The notes under the pieces were generated by a model. That model had not been told where the DNA came from. It saw only the letters and a program-made list of their open reading frames with translations, and ran no database searches. Shown here in pieces: positions 15,626 through 24,397 of a DNA stretch of 64,000 bases (the first letter of the stretch is position 1; each line of letters starts with the position of its first letter). The position numbers and the translations under genes are program-made. The stretch comes from Desulfitibacter alkalitolerans DSM 16504 (GTDB taxonomy: Bacteria > Bacillota > DSM-16504 > Desulfitibacterales > Desulfitibacteraceae): positions 618,735 to 682,734 of the forward strand of contig NZ_KK211100.1 in assembly GCF_000620305.1 (NCBI RefSeq), written 5' to 3'.

Positions 15626-16651
15626 CTACAAGTAGTTTCTAAAAATCTTCTTCAAAAACTGAGGTTCTATGTAAGCCTGGATTTTCTCAAAAGTATCTTT
15701 ATTACTTAAAAGGCGACACGGCTCAATATATTCTGTCCATGCCATGGCGCACCAGGACACCGCCCTTAGATAGTTGAAGAACTTAAACATTTCAAGGCGT
15801 TCTTTAAATGTATTTTTTTGTGGGCAAGCAGGAAGCTTATCTAAATAGGTTTTAATAAAATAATTTTCTTCTTCAACAGATAAAACATAATCCCTTTTCC
15901 AAAGGGTAGTTGTTGCAATTACAAAATGGCTCAAGTCTTGAGCAGGTTCTCCCAGGATAGGTTTTTCCCAATCAATTAAATGGCACGTCTCCTTTTCTTT
16001 ATTTACAATGAAGTTATGAGAATTAACCTCTGTGTTAATTACCCTCAGCCACGAATTAGCTAAAAGCATTTTTTCCTGACTTTTTCTTTTTTCTGCCTGT
16101 AATATAATTTTTTCCAACAACTCGGCTGTTTCAATACTAGCCTTGGTACACCTAAAATATATATCAAGCAGTCTAGATGCTTCATTATAAATACCGGTGA
16201 AAGGCCCTGGTTCCTTTACTAAGAAATTTGTATCAAGCTCTGAAAATTCTAATCCGTGAATTACTGCAAAAGTCCCAGCCGCTTTATCCAAGTCATACCT
16301 ATAATCCAGTGGTTCACCAGGAAGAAATTCCATAATGAGAATCCCATAGGGAAGGCTTTTCATGCTGTCATCCAAATAATAGGGCCTTGGAGTTACACTA
16401 GAATTCTTCAGTAGGTTTAATGCCTGAAATTCATATTTAATTTGATTCTGCAGCTGCATTTGACTTCCCGTGTTCACTCTAAAAACAAATTTCCTTGAAG
16501 CATCAGTTTCTATTATATAGTTTAGATTGTATTCTCCTTGGGCTAGGTAATCCACCCTTACTTCTTCCTTAGGCTCAATACCCAGGTGCTGTTTTAAGGA
16601 TGACTTATTTACATATTCCCGTACTCTAGACAATAATTGTTCTGCAAGCAT
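15626..16651 (-). CDS. aminoglycoside phosphotransferase/choline kinase-fold protein with altered Brenner motif
   Basis: 341-residue kinase-fold protein of the APH/choline-kinase group. The N-lobe has KFVFRVNTGSQ, with no clear lysine in the usual position, the hinge is ILIMEFLPGEPLD, and the C-lobe has HLIDWEKPILGEPAQDLSHF, giving the metal-binding IDWE. The catalytic loop, normally HGDxxxxN, reads INTEVNSHNF: His is replaced by Asn and the catalytic Asp by Glu. It may be a kinase with shifted chemistry or a non-catalytic binder. It is the last gene, 81 bp after the YnjD-like ATPase and on the same strand, so it may act on the imported compound. Substrate unknown. Confidence 0.75.
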   Translation of the reverse strand: MLAEQLLSRVREYVNKSSLKQHLGIEPKEEVRVDYLAQGEYNLNYIIETDASRKFVFRVNTGSQMQLQNQIKYEFQALNLLKNSSVTPRPYYLDDSMKSLPYGILIMEFLPGEPLDYRYDLDKAAGTFAVIHGLEFSELDTNFLVKEPGPFTGIYNEASRLLDIYFRCTKASIETAELLEKIILQAEKRKSQEKMLLANSWLRVINTEVNSHNFIVNKEKETCHLIDWEKPILGEPAQDLSHFVIATTTLWKRDYVLSVEEENYFIKTYLDKLPACPQKNTFKERLEMFKFFNYLRAVSWCAMAWTEYIEPCRLLSNKDTFEKIQAYIEPQFLKKIFRNYL

Positions 16652-16732
16652 CTTATTTTACCCTCTCCTCAGCTCTTAGTGACTTTAAAACGGCATATGT
16701 ATTATATGAAAAATTATTCTCTTGGCTGTTTC

Positions 16733-17860
16733 CTAGTACTGCCCACTAGCTGTTTTATCATTTTTAATACTGACAAGATATTGTTGGCTTCGTTCAAAGT
16801 AGGAATTATGACAGACACCTTCATCACTTTTACCTCTTTTTTGAAACCAAACTCTGTTCCACTCAATTTTAAAGTAAACTCTTGTATTCAAAGCAGTATC
16901 TATATGATTATTTACTACTGCTGTTAATTCGCCCATATCAGTAGAGATTTTGATGATACTTTGCCCTGCAGAAAATTTTTTATCTGTAATAATTCCTGAA
17001 AAATATTCCTTTTGCGGTGGCAAGCAAATTTCAATATGTTCTGCTCTTACATAGGCAGTTACTTCTCCACTTTCAAGGAAATGGGGCATGGGAATTTTTC
17101 TGCCAGGTAAATGGAAGAGATTATTTTGAATAATTCCATCTAAGAAGTTGCAGGTACCAAACATGCTTGCAATCTTTTTGTTTACGGGACAGTTGTATAA
17201 ATTATATGGTGTGTCAAATTGGATTATTTGACCTTCCAGCATTACTGCTATTTTATCAGCTAAAAGCATTGCTTCATTCTGATCATGGGTTACAAAAATA
17301 ATAGTCATGTTAAGTTTTCTATGAATCTGTAATATGAGTTCTCTCATTTCCTCACGAAGATTAGGATCAAGATTAGACAGCGGCTCATCTAACAATAATA
17401 CCTTTGGCTCTAATGCCAGTGCTCTGGCCAAAGCTACTCGCTGCTGTTGGCCCCCCGACAGCTGGGCAGGATATTTTTGTTCTATATCAGGAAGGCGAAC
17501 TAATTCCAACAGGACCCTGGCCTTTTTAAGTCGTTCCCTTTTTGATATTCCAAGCATTTTTAGGCCAAAAGCAACATTTTCACCAACTGTAAGGTGGGGA
17601 AAAAGCAGATGGTCTTGAAACACCATGACAACATCCCTTTTTTCTGCAGGCAGAAAAGTAACTTCTTCTTTATCTAATAAAATTTGCCCTTCTTCAGGAA
17701 TAAGCAGTCCAGAGAGCAGTTTCAGGGTAGTTGTCTTGCCGCAGCCGGAGGGTCCAACAAGGGCAACAAATTCTCCGTGCTCAATTTCCAGATTAACATT
17801 TTTGATGATAGTTTCCTGGGAGAACCTTTTCACCAGATTTTTCAGCACTACTTTAGCCAT
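16733..17860 (-). CDS. ynjD: ABC importer ATP-binding protein (YnjD-like, PotA/FbpC architecture)
   Basis: 375-residue ATPase of a binding-protein-dependent importer. Walker A GPSGCGKTT, Q-loop VFQDHLLFPHL, signature LSGGQQQRVALARA, Walker B VLLLDEPLSNLD and the H-loop FVTHDQ are intact. A C-terminal TOBE-like part (about 240-350) is present. A lysine- and serine-rich tail ends the protein. It is 12 bp after the second permease. By gene order with a YnjB-type binding protein, two permeases, a TVP38 protein and a YnjE-like rhodanese this is the YnjD partner; E. coli YnjD is shorter. Substrate unknown; sulfur context suggested by the rhodanese. Confidence 0.85.
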   Translation of the reverse strand: MAKVVLKNLVKRFSQETIIKNVNLEIEHGEFVALVGPSGCGKTTTLKLLSGLLIPEEGQILLDKEEVTFLPAEKRDVVMVFQDHLLFPHLTVGENVAFGLKMLGISKRERLKKARVLLELVRLPDIEQKYPAQLSGGQQQRVALARALALEPKVLLLDEPLSNLDPNLREEMRELILQIHRKLNMTIIFVTHDQNEAMLLADKIAVMLEGQIIQFDTPYNLYNCPVNKKIASMFGTCNFLDGIIQNNLFHLPGRKIPMPHFLESGEVTAYVRAEHIEICLPPQKEYFSGIITDKKFSAGQSIIKISTDMGELTAVVNNHIDTALNTRVYFKIEWNRVWFQKRGKSDEGVCHNSYFERSQQYLVSIKNDKTASGQY

Positions 17861-17872
17861 TAAATTTCACCC

Positions 17873-18679
17873 TTATAAATAATAAAATTGAGACTGTTGT
17901 TTGGGATCTGTGATCACCTTTTCAATTACAAGCATGAAAACAAGTGCAATTAGTATAAAAATTAGACTTATAACCGAACCTATGACCCTATCACCACTGT
18001 TGACATATGGGAATAAGACAAGGGGCAGGGTAACAATTTTTCCTCCGCCAATTAGGAAGGTCAAAAAATATTGACTAAAGGATACATTGAACATTAAAAT
18101 ACCGCTGCTGATAAGTCCTGGTCTTAAAAATGGAAGCGTTACATAAAAAAATCTCTGCCATCCTTTAGCCTTCAAGACCCTGCTCTGCTCTTCCCATTTT
18201 AATCCCATTGCTTTATATACACTTGCAAAAATTCTTATGCCATAGGGCATAACTACAACCAAATGGATTAACAGTACACCCAAAAAGGTATCCACCAGAC
18301 CATATTTTATAAAGATAACATGTATTCCCATACCAATTGTTATAGGAGGAATAATTATTGGCGCTAATACTAGAATTTCAATTAATCCCTTACCAGGAAA
18401 TTCATATAGCCCTAAAGCTTTCCCGGCTGGAATACTTATTACAACTGCTGCTAGTGTTACTGCTAACGAGAGAGAAATACTAGTACCAATGGCTGATAAA
18501 ATTTTATTATTGGGACTTAATATATACTGCCAGCCCCTTAACCCCCATTCCAAAGGTAAAACATTTCCCGCCGGCCATTGTTTGGTAAATGCCCATAACA
18601 ATAAAATTAGAAAGGGAAACATTAAAAGGAAGAAAAATATCAGTACCATTGTTTTGTGAAATAGCTGTTTTGCCTCCAT
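17873..18679 (-). CDS. ABC importer permease, second half (YnjC C-terminal-like)
   Basis: 268 residues, six predicted membrane segments, BPD_transp_1 fold. The EAA-like loop is LKAKGWQRFFYVTLPFLRPG, which docks the ATPase. The first helix carries FFLLMFPFLILLLWAF. It starts one base after the stop of the partner permease and is co-translated. In E. coli the YnjC permease is one fused protein of about 510 residues; here the two halves are separate genes. Confidence 0.88.
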   Translation of the reverse strand: MEAKQLFHKTMVLIFFFLLMFPFLILLLWAFTKQWPAGNVLPLEWGLRGWQYILSPNNKILSAIGTSISLSLAVTLAAVVISIPAGKALGLYEFPGKGLIEILVLAPIIIPPITIGMGIHVIFIKYGLVDTFLGVLLIHLVVVMPYGIRIFASVYKAMGLKWEEQSRVLKAKGWQRFFYVTLPFLRPGLISSGILMFNVSFSQYFLTFLIGGGKIVTLPLVLFPYVNSGDRVIGSVISLIFILIALVFMLVIEKVITDPKQQSQFYYL

Positions 18680-18680
18680 A

Positions 18681-19538
18681 TTAACCCCACTGTCTCAAAT
18701 ATTTTTTCATAAATAGATAGTATATTCCTACCAGCAGTATGCATATTGAGGTTAAAATAATGGTTATTACCATGGCAATGGGCCTATTATAGAGGTCTGG
18801 AGAAATGTAGTTGTAATATGCCCAGACTGGTAGTGCTTTTGGATAAGTAGCTCCTAACAAATAAGGTATTTCAAATGCTCCAAAGGAAAAAGCAAAAACA
18901 ATAGCTGAGGCTGAAATTATACTCGGCATACTAAGGGGCAGGGTAACCTGATAAAAAATATCCTTTGGAGTTGCCTTTAAGGTAGCTGCCACATCATTTA
19001 ATTTGCCGTGAATGTTTTTCATAACAGTATAAATCATCAGCGTAATAAAAGGTATTTCCTTCCACATGTAGATAATTATAATTCCAACTGCACTTTTGGA
19101 ATAAAAAACAGGGGGAAACTGGCTGGGTTCACTAATAATACCAAGGTTAATGAAAATGCGAGCTAGAAATCCTCCCTGGGAAATGAAAAATACTATCATT
19201 AATGCTGCTACAATATGTGGAACAGCTATTGGCAGTTTATACATAAAATCAATCAATCTATTTTTCTGCGTTAGATTTACCATGTAGTTTGCTAAATAAA
19301 TAGCTATAATTGTTGATAAAAAGGTTGATACAAAGGCTATATAAAAGGTAAATGAAAGGGAGGCCAAAAACTCTTTTTGACTTAAAACCTGTACATAATA
19401 ATCCAGGGTAAACTGCTTAAGGCCTAATACTGGAAAATATCCAAAGCTCTGCATTAAAGCAAAAGCCAGGCCTCCCAAGAAAAACATGCTTAGAATTATT
19501 AAAGCTGGGGCCAGATAAAGATACGGTTTATACTTCAT
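18681..19538 (-). CDS. ABC importer permease, first half (YnjC N-terminal-like)
   Basis: 285 residues, six predicted membrane segments. The ATPase-docking loop is VAATLKATPKDIFYQVTLPLSMPSI. N-terminal YLAPALIILSMFFLGGLAFAL gives the first helix. The gene starts three bases after the binding-protein stop and pairs with 17873-18679 to form the channel. Homologous to spermidine/Fe(III)/thiamine-type permeases, so family alone does not give the substrate. Confidence 0.88.
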   Translation of the reverse strand: MKYKPYLYLAPALIILSMFFLGGLAFALMQSFGYFPVLGLKQFTLDYYVQVLSQKEFLASLSFTFYIAFVSTFLSTIIAIYLANYMVNLTQKNRLIDFMYKLPIAVPHIVAALMIVFFISQGGFLARIFINLGIISEPSQFPPVFYSKSAVGIIIIYMWKEIPFITLMIYTVMKNIHGKLNDVAATLKATPKDIFYQVTLPLSMPSIISASAIVFAFSFGAFEIPYLLGATYPKALPVWAYYNYISPDLYNRPIAMVITIILTSICILLVGIYYLFMKKYLRQWG

Positions 19539-19541
19539 TTC

Positions 19542-20801
19542 TTACTCCTTGATGACATTTTCTCTCCATAAATCTTCTATCACTTCTATATAAGCAGAAG
19601 CAATTTCCGGCAATCTGTGATTAGCTAATTCCTCAGCTGATAAAGTTGCAATACCCAAATCTATTCCTTCAATCTCCTGCAGATAACCAGGCTCTAGCTT
19701 ATCAATATCTAATGCAATCATATCCCCCCATAAAATTGGATCGAATTTTGAGATTTGTGCCTCTGGGCTTAAAAGGAAATCAGCTAAAACCATGGCTCCA
19801 CCTTTGTTGGGTGCATTAAAGGGAATTGCCAGAAAATGAGTATTGCCTATTGTACCATTTTCCCACACAAAGGTTCGCACAGTATTGGGCAGCACACCCA
19901 GTTCTATCATTCCTGAAAATTTTGATGGATGATAAGACATATTAAAATCTACTTCTCCATCTGCAAACAGCTGATCAAGCTGTGCTATTTGAGAAGGATA
20001 TGTCCTGCCTTGCCTCCAGAGGTACGGTTTAATTTGGTTTAGATAATCCCACAGGGGCTGTAACTGCTGATTTAATTCCTCTTTATTAACCTCTTCTACA
20101 TAGGGGAAGGCCTCATAACCACCACATAATTCATACATTAAATGCCTTATAAAAACACTTCCTGTAAAATCAGGCAGTTCTGGATAAGTGAATCTACCAG
20201 GATTAGCCTTTGCCCAATCAAACAGTTCCCCACTTGATTTAGGCGGATTGCTTACTCTAGCAGTATCATAGGCAAATACAAACTGCGCCTTTCCATAGGG
20301 AACTTCATAGCCTTCCACTGGAAAACCAAAATCGAAAGCAATATCTGGAGCATCCTTATCTACATACTTATTAAAGTTAGGAATATGTTCTGCAAATGGC
20401 CCCCACAACATATCTGCCTGCCTGGCAGTTCTAAAATTTTCACCGTTAATCCAAAGCAGATCAATAGAACCCTTTTGCCTGTTTACCTGCTTTTCTCCTA
20501 GGAGTTTATTGATAAATTCTGGTGCCTCCATGGGAACTCTATTTACTGTAATGTTATACCTTTCCTTCATCTTTTGGGCTGCATAATTATCCACCCAACT
20601 ATTGATCCTTTCATCTCCACCCCACATATAAAAATTAACTGTTGTACCACGGGAATGGCTCACTATACTATCCCAATCCTGTTCTAATGGATTTACTTCT
20701 GCAACCTCACTTTTTTGTCCACATCCAGTAAAAACAAGCATTATTGTCAAGGTTAATAAAATTAGTAATAGTCTACGCAACTTTTTTGCCACCCTCTGCA
20801 T
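19542..20801 (-). CDS. ynjB: YnjB-family ABC substrate-binding lipoprotein
   Basis: 419-residue binding protein of the COG4134/YnjB family. A lipoprotein signal (1-27) ends LVFTGCG. Family signatures, as I recall them from E. coli YnjB, are NFYMWGGDERINSWVD, GSIDLLWINGENFRT, AKANPGRFTYPELPDFTG, PYLWRQG and FLLSPEAQISKFDPILWGD. The start overlaps the end of the TVP38 gene by 29 bp, so translation is coupled. Ligand is not established for the family. The conserved pairing with rhodanese and TVP38 proteins suggests an organic or sulfur-containing solute (inference). Confidence 0.88.
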   Translation of the reverse strand: MQRVAKKLRRLLLILLTLTIMLVFTGCGQKSEVAEVNPLEQDWDSIVSHSRGTTVNFYMWGGDERINSWVDNYAAQKMKERYNITVNRVPMEAPEFINKLLGEKQVNRQKGSIDLLWINGENFRTARQADMLWGPFAEHIPNFNKYVDKDAPDIAFDFGFPVEGYEVPYGKAQFVFAYDTARVSNPPKSSGELFDWAKANPGRFTYPELPDFTGSVFIRHLMYELCGGYEAFPYVEEVNKEELNQQLQPLWDYLNQIKPYLWRQGRTYPSQIAQLDQLFADGEVDFNMSYHPSKFSGMIELGVLPNTVRTFVWENGTIGNTHFLAIPFNAPNKGGAMVLADFLLSPEAQISKFDPILWGDMIALDIDKLEPGYLQEIEGIDLGIATLSAEELANHRLPEIASAYIEVIEDLWRENVIKE

Positions 20802-21492
20802 TTTGTCGTTTTTGAATCCAACCTGGTATTAGAGAAATAATAACAAAAAATACTGCGGCCACGCCTAGATACATAAAAGTTTTTCCAAGATTACCCTCAC
20901 CACTTACCACAGATCCTCCTGCAAAGGAAAATGCAATGGTACCCGGCAGCATGCAAATCCATGATACAAGTACATATGTTGCAAGTTTTATTTTTGTTAG
21001 GCCATACGCATAGTTTTGAAGATTAAACGGGAATACAGGCACAAGACGGGTTACCATGAGCATACGCCATCCCTGGTTCTCCACACCCTCATCAATTTTT
21101 TTAAACTGCTCATTTCCTGCAACCCAACCCTCTACCATGGAACGTGCTGCATAACGTGCTACTAAAAACGCTGCCGTTGCTCCAAGGGTTGATCCTATGG
21201 AAGAATAAATCACTCCAAACCACGGACCAAAAACAAAACCTCCTAAAAGGGCAACAGGTATACCGGGTAGAAAAAATACACATGCAGCAATCCACAATAA
21301 AATATAAACAATAGGTCCTATAATACCAAAACCCTTTATCCATTCTGTAAGCTTTGTTATATTCTCTATGCTGATATATTCAAAAACTCCAAAAACTTTC
21401 ATTAAAATAACAACTACTGCAATTATACCTGCAATTACAAATAATTTTACCTTGTCCTGCTTTTTATTTGTAGGTTTTTTTTCCTTTTCCAT
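20773..21492 (-). CDS. TVP38/TMEM64 (VTT/DedA-like) membrane protein, YdjX/YdjZ-like
   Basis: 239-residue membrane protein of the SNARE-associated/VTT fold. After a Lys-rich N-terminus and one helix come the family marks FLPGIPVALLGGFVFGPWFGVIYSSIGSTLGATAAFLVARYAAR (residue group about 75-120) and the second half MVTRLVPVFPFNLQNYAYGLTKI. VTT proteins act as lipid scramblases or transporters of unknown solutes. In E. coli ydjX and ydjZ of this family sit beside ynjABCDE, and the same association here is striking. It follows the rhodanese gene across a 17-bp perfect hairpin. Confidence 0.88.
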   Translation of the reverse strand: MEKEKKPTNKKQDKVKLFVIAGIIAVVVILMKVFGVFEYISIENITKLTEWIKGFGIIGPIVYILLWIAACVFFLPGIPVALLGGFVFGPWFGVIYSSIGSTLGATAAFLVARYAARSMVEGWVAGNEQFKKIDEGVENQGWRMLMVTRLVPVFPFNLQNYAYGLTKIKLATYVLVSWICMLPGTIAFSFAGGSVVSGEGNLGKTFMYLGVAAVFFVIISLIPGWIQKRQNAEGGKKVA

Positions 21493-21529
21493 AAAGTTCC
21501 CCTCTTTCTAACCCCAGTTTTAAACGTGG

Positions 21530-21566
21530 GTATAAAGAAGGGGTAAGCTTTACCCCTTCTTTATAC
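21530..21566 (-). promoter_or_regulatory. 17-bp perfect intercistronic stem-loop after the rhodanese gene
   Basis: Arms 21530-21546 and 21550-21566 (GTATAAAGAAGGGGTAA / TTACCCCTTCTTTATAC) pair perfectly around GCT. It lies eight bp after the rhodanese stop. In the minus direction it is followed by CCACGTTTAAAAC, so there is no U-tract and read-through into the TVP38 gene is expected. Probably a processing or stabilising element, like 8111-8146. Confidence 0.6.
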
Positions 21567-21574
21567 GTACACAT

Positions 21575-22507
21575 TTATTCTATTGGCAGATCTCCATGAA
21601 AACTCCACTCTATCCAAGACCCATCGTAATTCTGAACATTGTCATAGCCAATGAGTCTCAAGTTAAACCAGGAGGCTGCAGATCTAACACCAGATTGACA
21701 GTAGACAATAATTTTAGTATCCTTGTCTATGCCAAATTCTTTATACATTTCCCTAAGTTCTTCTGCACTCTTTACTGTTTTATCTTCATTTAAGTTTTGA
21801 TTCCATTCAATCCAGATTGAGCCAGGTATTCTACCCTTCCTGAATGCTCCACTTTTTAATTCTTCTCCATCATATTCAGATTTTGCACGGGTATCAATTA
21901 TAACAACTTTATCATCATCAACAGCAGCTTTAACCTCATCTAAAGTCGCATATATGTCCATATTAAAATCCTTGGCAGTATAGGTAGTAGGTGTAATACT
22001 AGGATTTTTAAGTGATTTTTCACCTCCTGTAGCTACCCATGCATCCCATCCACCATTTAGAATTTGAACATTTTCATGCCCGTAACCAAAGAATGCCCAC
22101 CATACCCGTCCACTGTCATATACTCCATTGTCATCATAGATAATCACTCTGGTATCATTGTCAATTCCTAGACTTCCTAATAGTTCTTCCCACCGTGCCT
22201 TATCACACAACATACCACCAAAACCATAATCAGCTTCTGGAGCTTCATAATCAGGTCTCCACACATTAATAGCATTTGGTACATGTCCTAAAACGTATTT
22301 TGCCGGAGTACGAATATCTAATATAGCAACATTTGGATCATCAACTAAACCTTTCAATTCCTCAACATCAACTAACATCTCAGGCCGTGCATAGTTTTGT
22401 TCGTCAACTGTTACTGAAGGTGCTTGTTTCTGTCCACAACCAACGGCTAATAGACTTAAGACTAAAAGCAGAACTACTAGAATGTTTAATCTTTTTTTCA
22501 CAAACAT
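21575..22507 (-). CDS. two-domain rhodanese (thiosulfate/3-mercaptopyruvate sulfurtransferase) lipoprotein, YnjE-like
   Basis: 310-residue extracytoplasmic sulfurtransferase. The start is ATG 22507, after GGGGAGAGG; a longer reading to 22591 would bury the signal. Residues 1-25 are a lipoprotein signal ending LAVGCG. The first rhodanese domain (about 40-160) has LDIRTPAKYVLGHVPNAIN but its active loop is YDDNGVYDSGR without Cys, so it is inactive. The second (about 175-305) has IDTRAKSEYDG and the active loop VYCQSGVRSAASW with the persulfide Cys. It transfers sulfane sulfur outside the membrane. First gene of the ynj-like operon, divergent from a LysR gene. Confidence 0.92.
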   Translation of the reverse strand: MFVKKRLNILVVLLLVLSLLAVGCGQKQAPSVTVDEQNYARPEMLVDVEELKGLVDDPNVAILDIRTPAKYVLGHVPNAINVWRPDYEAPEADYGFGGMLCDKARWEELLGSLGIDNDTRVIIYDDNGVYDSGRVWWAFFGYGHENVQILNGGWDAWVATGGEKSLKNPSITPTTYTAKDFNMDIYATLDEVKAAVDDDKVVIIDTRAKSEYDGEELKSGAFRKGRIPGSIWIEWNQNLNEDKTVKSAEELREMYKEFGIDKDTKIIVYCQSGVRSAASWFNLRLIGYDNVQNYDGSWIEWSFHGDLPIE

Positions 22508-22769
22508 TAACAAACCTCTCCCCTCTATTTTTCTTGATTTGTGCGCCCTAGAGAAGCAAATACTTGCCGGTATTAATGAAAATTTGCACAAGATTTTTGA
22601 AAAAGAAGCGCCGACTTGTGAAGGTATTTGCTTTCTCTTTGTCTAATTACTACAATAAGATTATAATATGGCACTATTAGAATTTATAATGACAGTTGGT
22701 TATGTTATATAAGCTTTTGTTATGATGCTCATAATCTTACCTTATACAGCAAATTGGAGGATTATTTCT

Positions 22770-23663
22770 ATGAATTTAGAATATCTCAAGACATTTTATA
22801 TCACAGTAAGATGCAACAGCATTTCAAAGGCAGCCAAGCTTTTACACATGTCCCAGCCTGGAGTTAGTATGCAGATTCAATCTCTTGAGAAGGAACTAGG
22901 GGTTAATCTTTTAAACAGGAGTAACAAGGGTGTGGAATTAACTGAAGAAGGTGAAGTTGTATATGACTACGCAGTTTCCCTGCTGGCAATCCAGGATAAT
23001 ATAGAGCGCCAGCTTAACTGTATTAAAAACAAGCAGACAGAAATTATAGTGAGTTCATGCACTACCGTTGGTTCATATGCACTACCGTGCAGTCTCTATA
23101 CTTTTAGAGAAAAAAATCCAAATGTCAATATATTGTTGGATATTACAAATTCAGCTAATGTAATTAAAAAAATCATAGATGGATCTACTAGAATAGGTAT
23201 TATAGAAGGCAAGCCTTTTACTAACAGTGTCACATTAACAAAGGTTACGAGTGATAAGCTTAAGCTTGTGGTCTCGCCCAAACGTTATAAAAAACCTGAA
23301 ATATCAGTAAAAGAATTTTTGAAGATACCTATTATTCTTCGGGAATCAGGTTCAGGTACAAAAGCGGTAGTAGTAGAAGCAATGAACCAGGCCAATATAG
23401 ATCTCAATGAAGCTAATATTATTATGGAAATTGGGTCTCCTGAAGCTATTAAATCTGCTGTAGTGGCCGGTAAAGGGTATTCTATCTTCTCCCAACTTGC
23501 CATTAAAAAGGAGCTGGCTACAGGTGTCCTCAAAGAAGTTAAAATAAGTGAAGTAGATTTTAATGCAGACTATTTTTTAGTGCACTCCCCTGACTATGTC
23601 TTAAAAGGTGCGGAAAAGGATTTTGCCGAGTTCATTAAGTCAAAAAGAAGAGGTTTTTGTTAA
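22770..23663 (+). CDS. LysR-family transcriptional regulator, likely regulator of the ynj-like sulfur operon
   Basis: 297-residue LysR regulator. HTH: MNLEYLKTFYITVRCNSIS then KAAKLLHMSQPGVSMQIQSLE. Effector domain with STTVGSYALP-like (SCTTVGSYALPCSLY) and LRESGSGTKAVVVEA. The start is ATG 22770, nine bases after GGAGG; an in-frame ATG at 22722 lacks a ribosome site. It resembles the regulator at 13773-14681 and stands divergent from the rhodanese gene with a 262-bp shared control region (22508-22769), which has no other gene. Probably senses a sulfur metabolite. Confidence 0.92.
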   Translation: MNLEYLKTFYITVRCNSISKAAKLLHMSQPGVSMQIQSLEKELGVNLLNRSNKGVELTEEGEVVYDYAVSLLAIQDNIERQLNCIKNKQTEIIVSSCTTVGSYALPCSLYTFREKNPNVNILLDITNSANVIKKIIDGSTRIGIIEGKPFTNSVTLTKVTSDKLKLVVSPKRYKKPEISVKEFLKIPIILRESGSGTKAVVVEAMNQANIDLNEANIIMEIGSPEAIKSAVVAGKGYSIFSQLAIKKELATGVLKEVKISEVDFNADYFLVHSPDYVLKGAEKDFAEFIKSKRRGFC

Positions 23664-23672
23664 TTACTTTAA

Positions 23673-23838
23673 TTATAACAAAAACCTCATTAGTAGTTTA
23701 CTGCCCAGCCAAGCACCCAAAAATGCAAAGATGGCATATACCCATCCGCTCAGGGACAGTGATGGTATAGCACTAAAAAATGCACCAATATTACATCCTA
23801 AAGCAATTCTTGTTCCATACCCCATAATTATACCTCCT
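23673..23838 (-). pseudogene. 3' fragment of a YeeE/YedE sulfur-transport gene cut by IS110
   Basis: Open frame reading GGIIMGYGTRIALGCNIGAFFS, then SLSGWVYAIFAFLGAWLGS to a stop at 23673. GCNIGAFFS is the conserved core of the second YeeE/YedE half. It joins in frame to the 5' fragment at 25817-26168 when the element and one CT are removed: ...AAALL plus GGIIMGYG. Upstream of its internal ATG (23823-23825) the IS junction forms CAAGGAGG, so a 50-residue peptide might still be made. Confidence 0.9.
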
Positions 23839-24090
23839 TGTATACTATGAGCAGCCCCCGATTTGGACGTTAATTTCCAGTTGGGACATTGCTCATTTTT
23901 TAATGTAGATCTTTAACAACTACAACAACAAGTTATTCATCGTAGCAGGGCTTGTGGGTATGTGGGCAATGCTTTAGCATTGTCCAAGCGATTGTGGACC
24001 CTGTGGGCAGGTGCGCAGCAGCTGTCCACAAGTCCACATGAGCGGCATATCCACAAGCCAATAACTAATATGCTATCTTTTTTAAAAAGG

Positions 24091-24363
24091 GTTTACAGTC
24101 CTGGGATGTCTTTGGGAAAATATAGCCAAAGGTGTCTACCAAGGGAATGTTCCATTTCCTCCAGTTGCCCCGTTATAGGGTGTCTTCCATTTTTAGAGTG
24201 TTCCCCTGGCCCCATGTTATAGACCTACACGCTGACTGTTTCCCGGTTTGCCTCTCCCTCTGTTAGCAGACGGAGGCCAGTGCACCGAGGGGATCCGGTG
24301 TATTCCTATAGCTCGCAAGGCTGTCGTTCATGGGTTTCCCAGGGACATCCCAAGACTGTAGAC
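24091..24363 (+). ncRNA. candidate IS110 bridge RNA (copy 2)
   Basis: Same sequence as 10165-10437: 29-position closing stem, target-loop-like arm with TTCCTCC (24156-24162) and ATTTTTAG (24189-24196), and a second arm. Module A, the preceding folded segment, is at 23948-24060. Because the guide bases equal the xsc site better than the yeeE site, the yeeE insertion would be a tolerated mismatch target. Confidence 0.6.
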
Positions 24364-24397
24364 ATCTATATATTTTAAAGTGAAGGAGGTGATTAAG

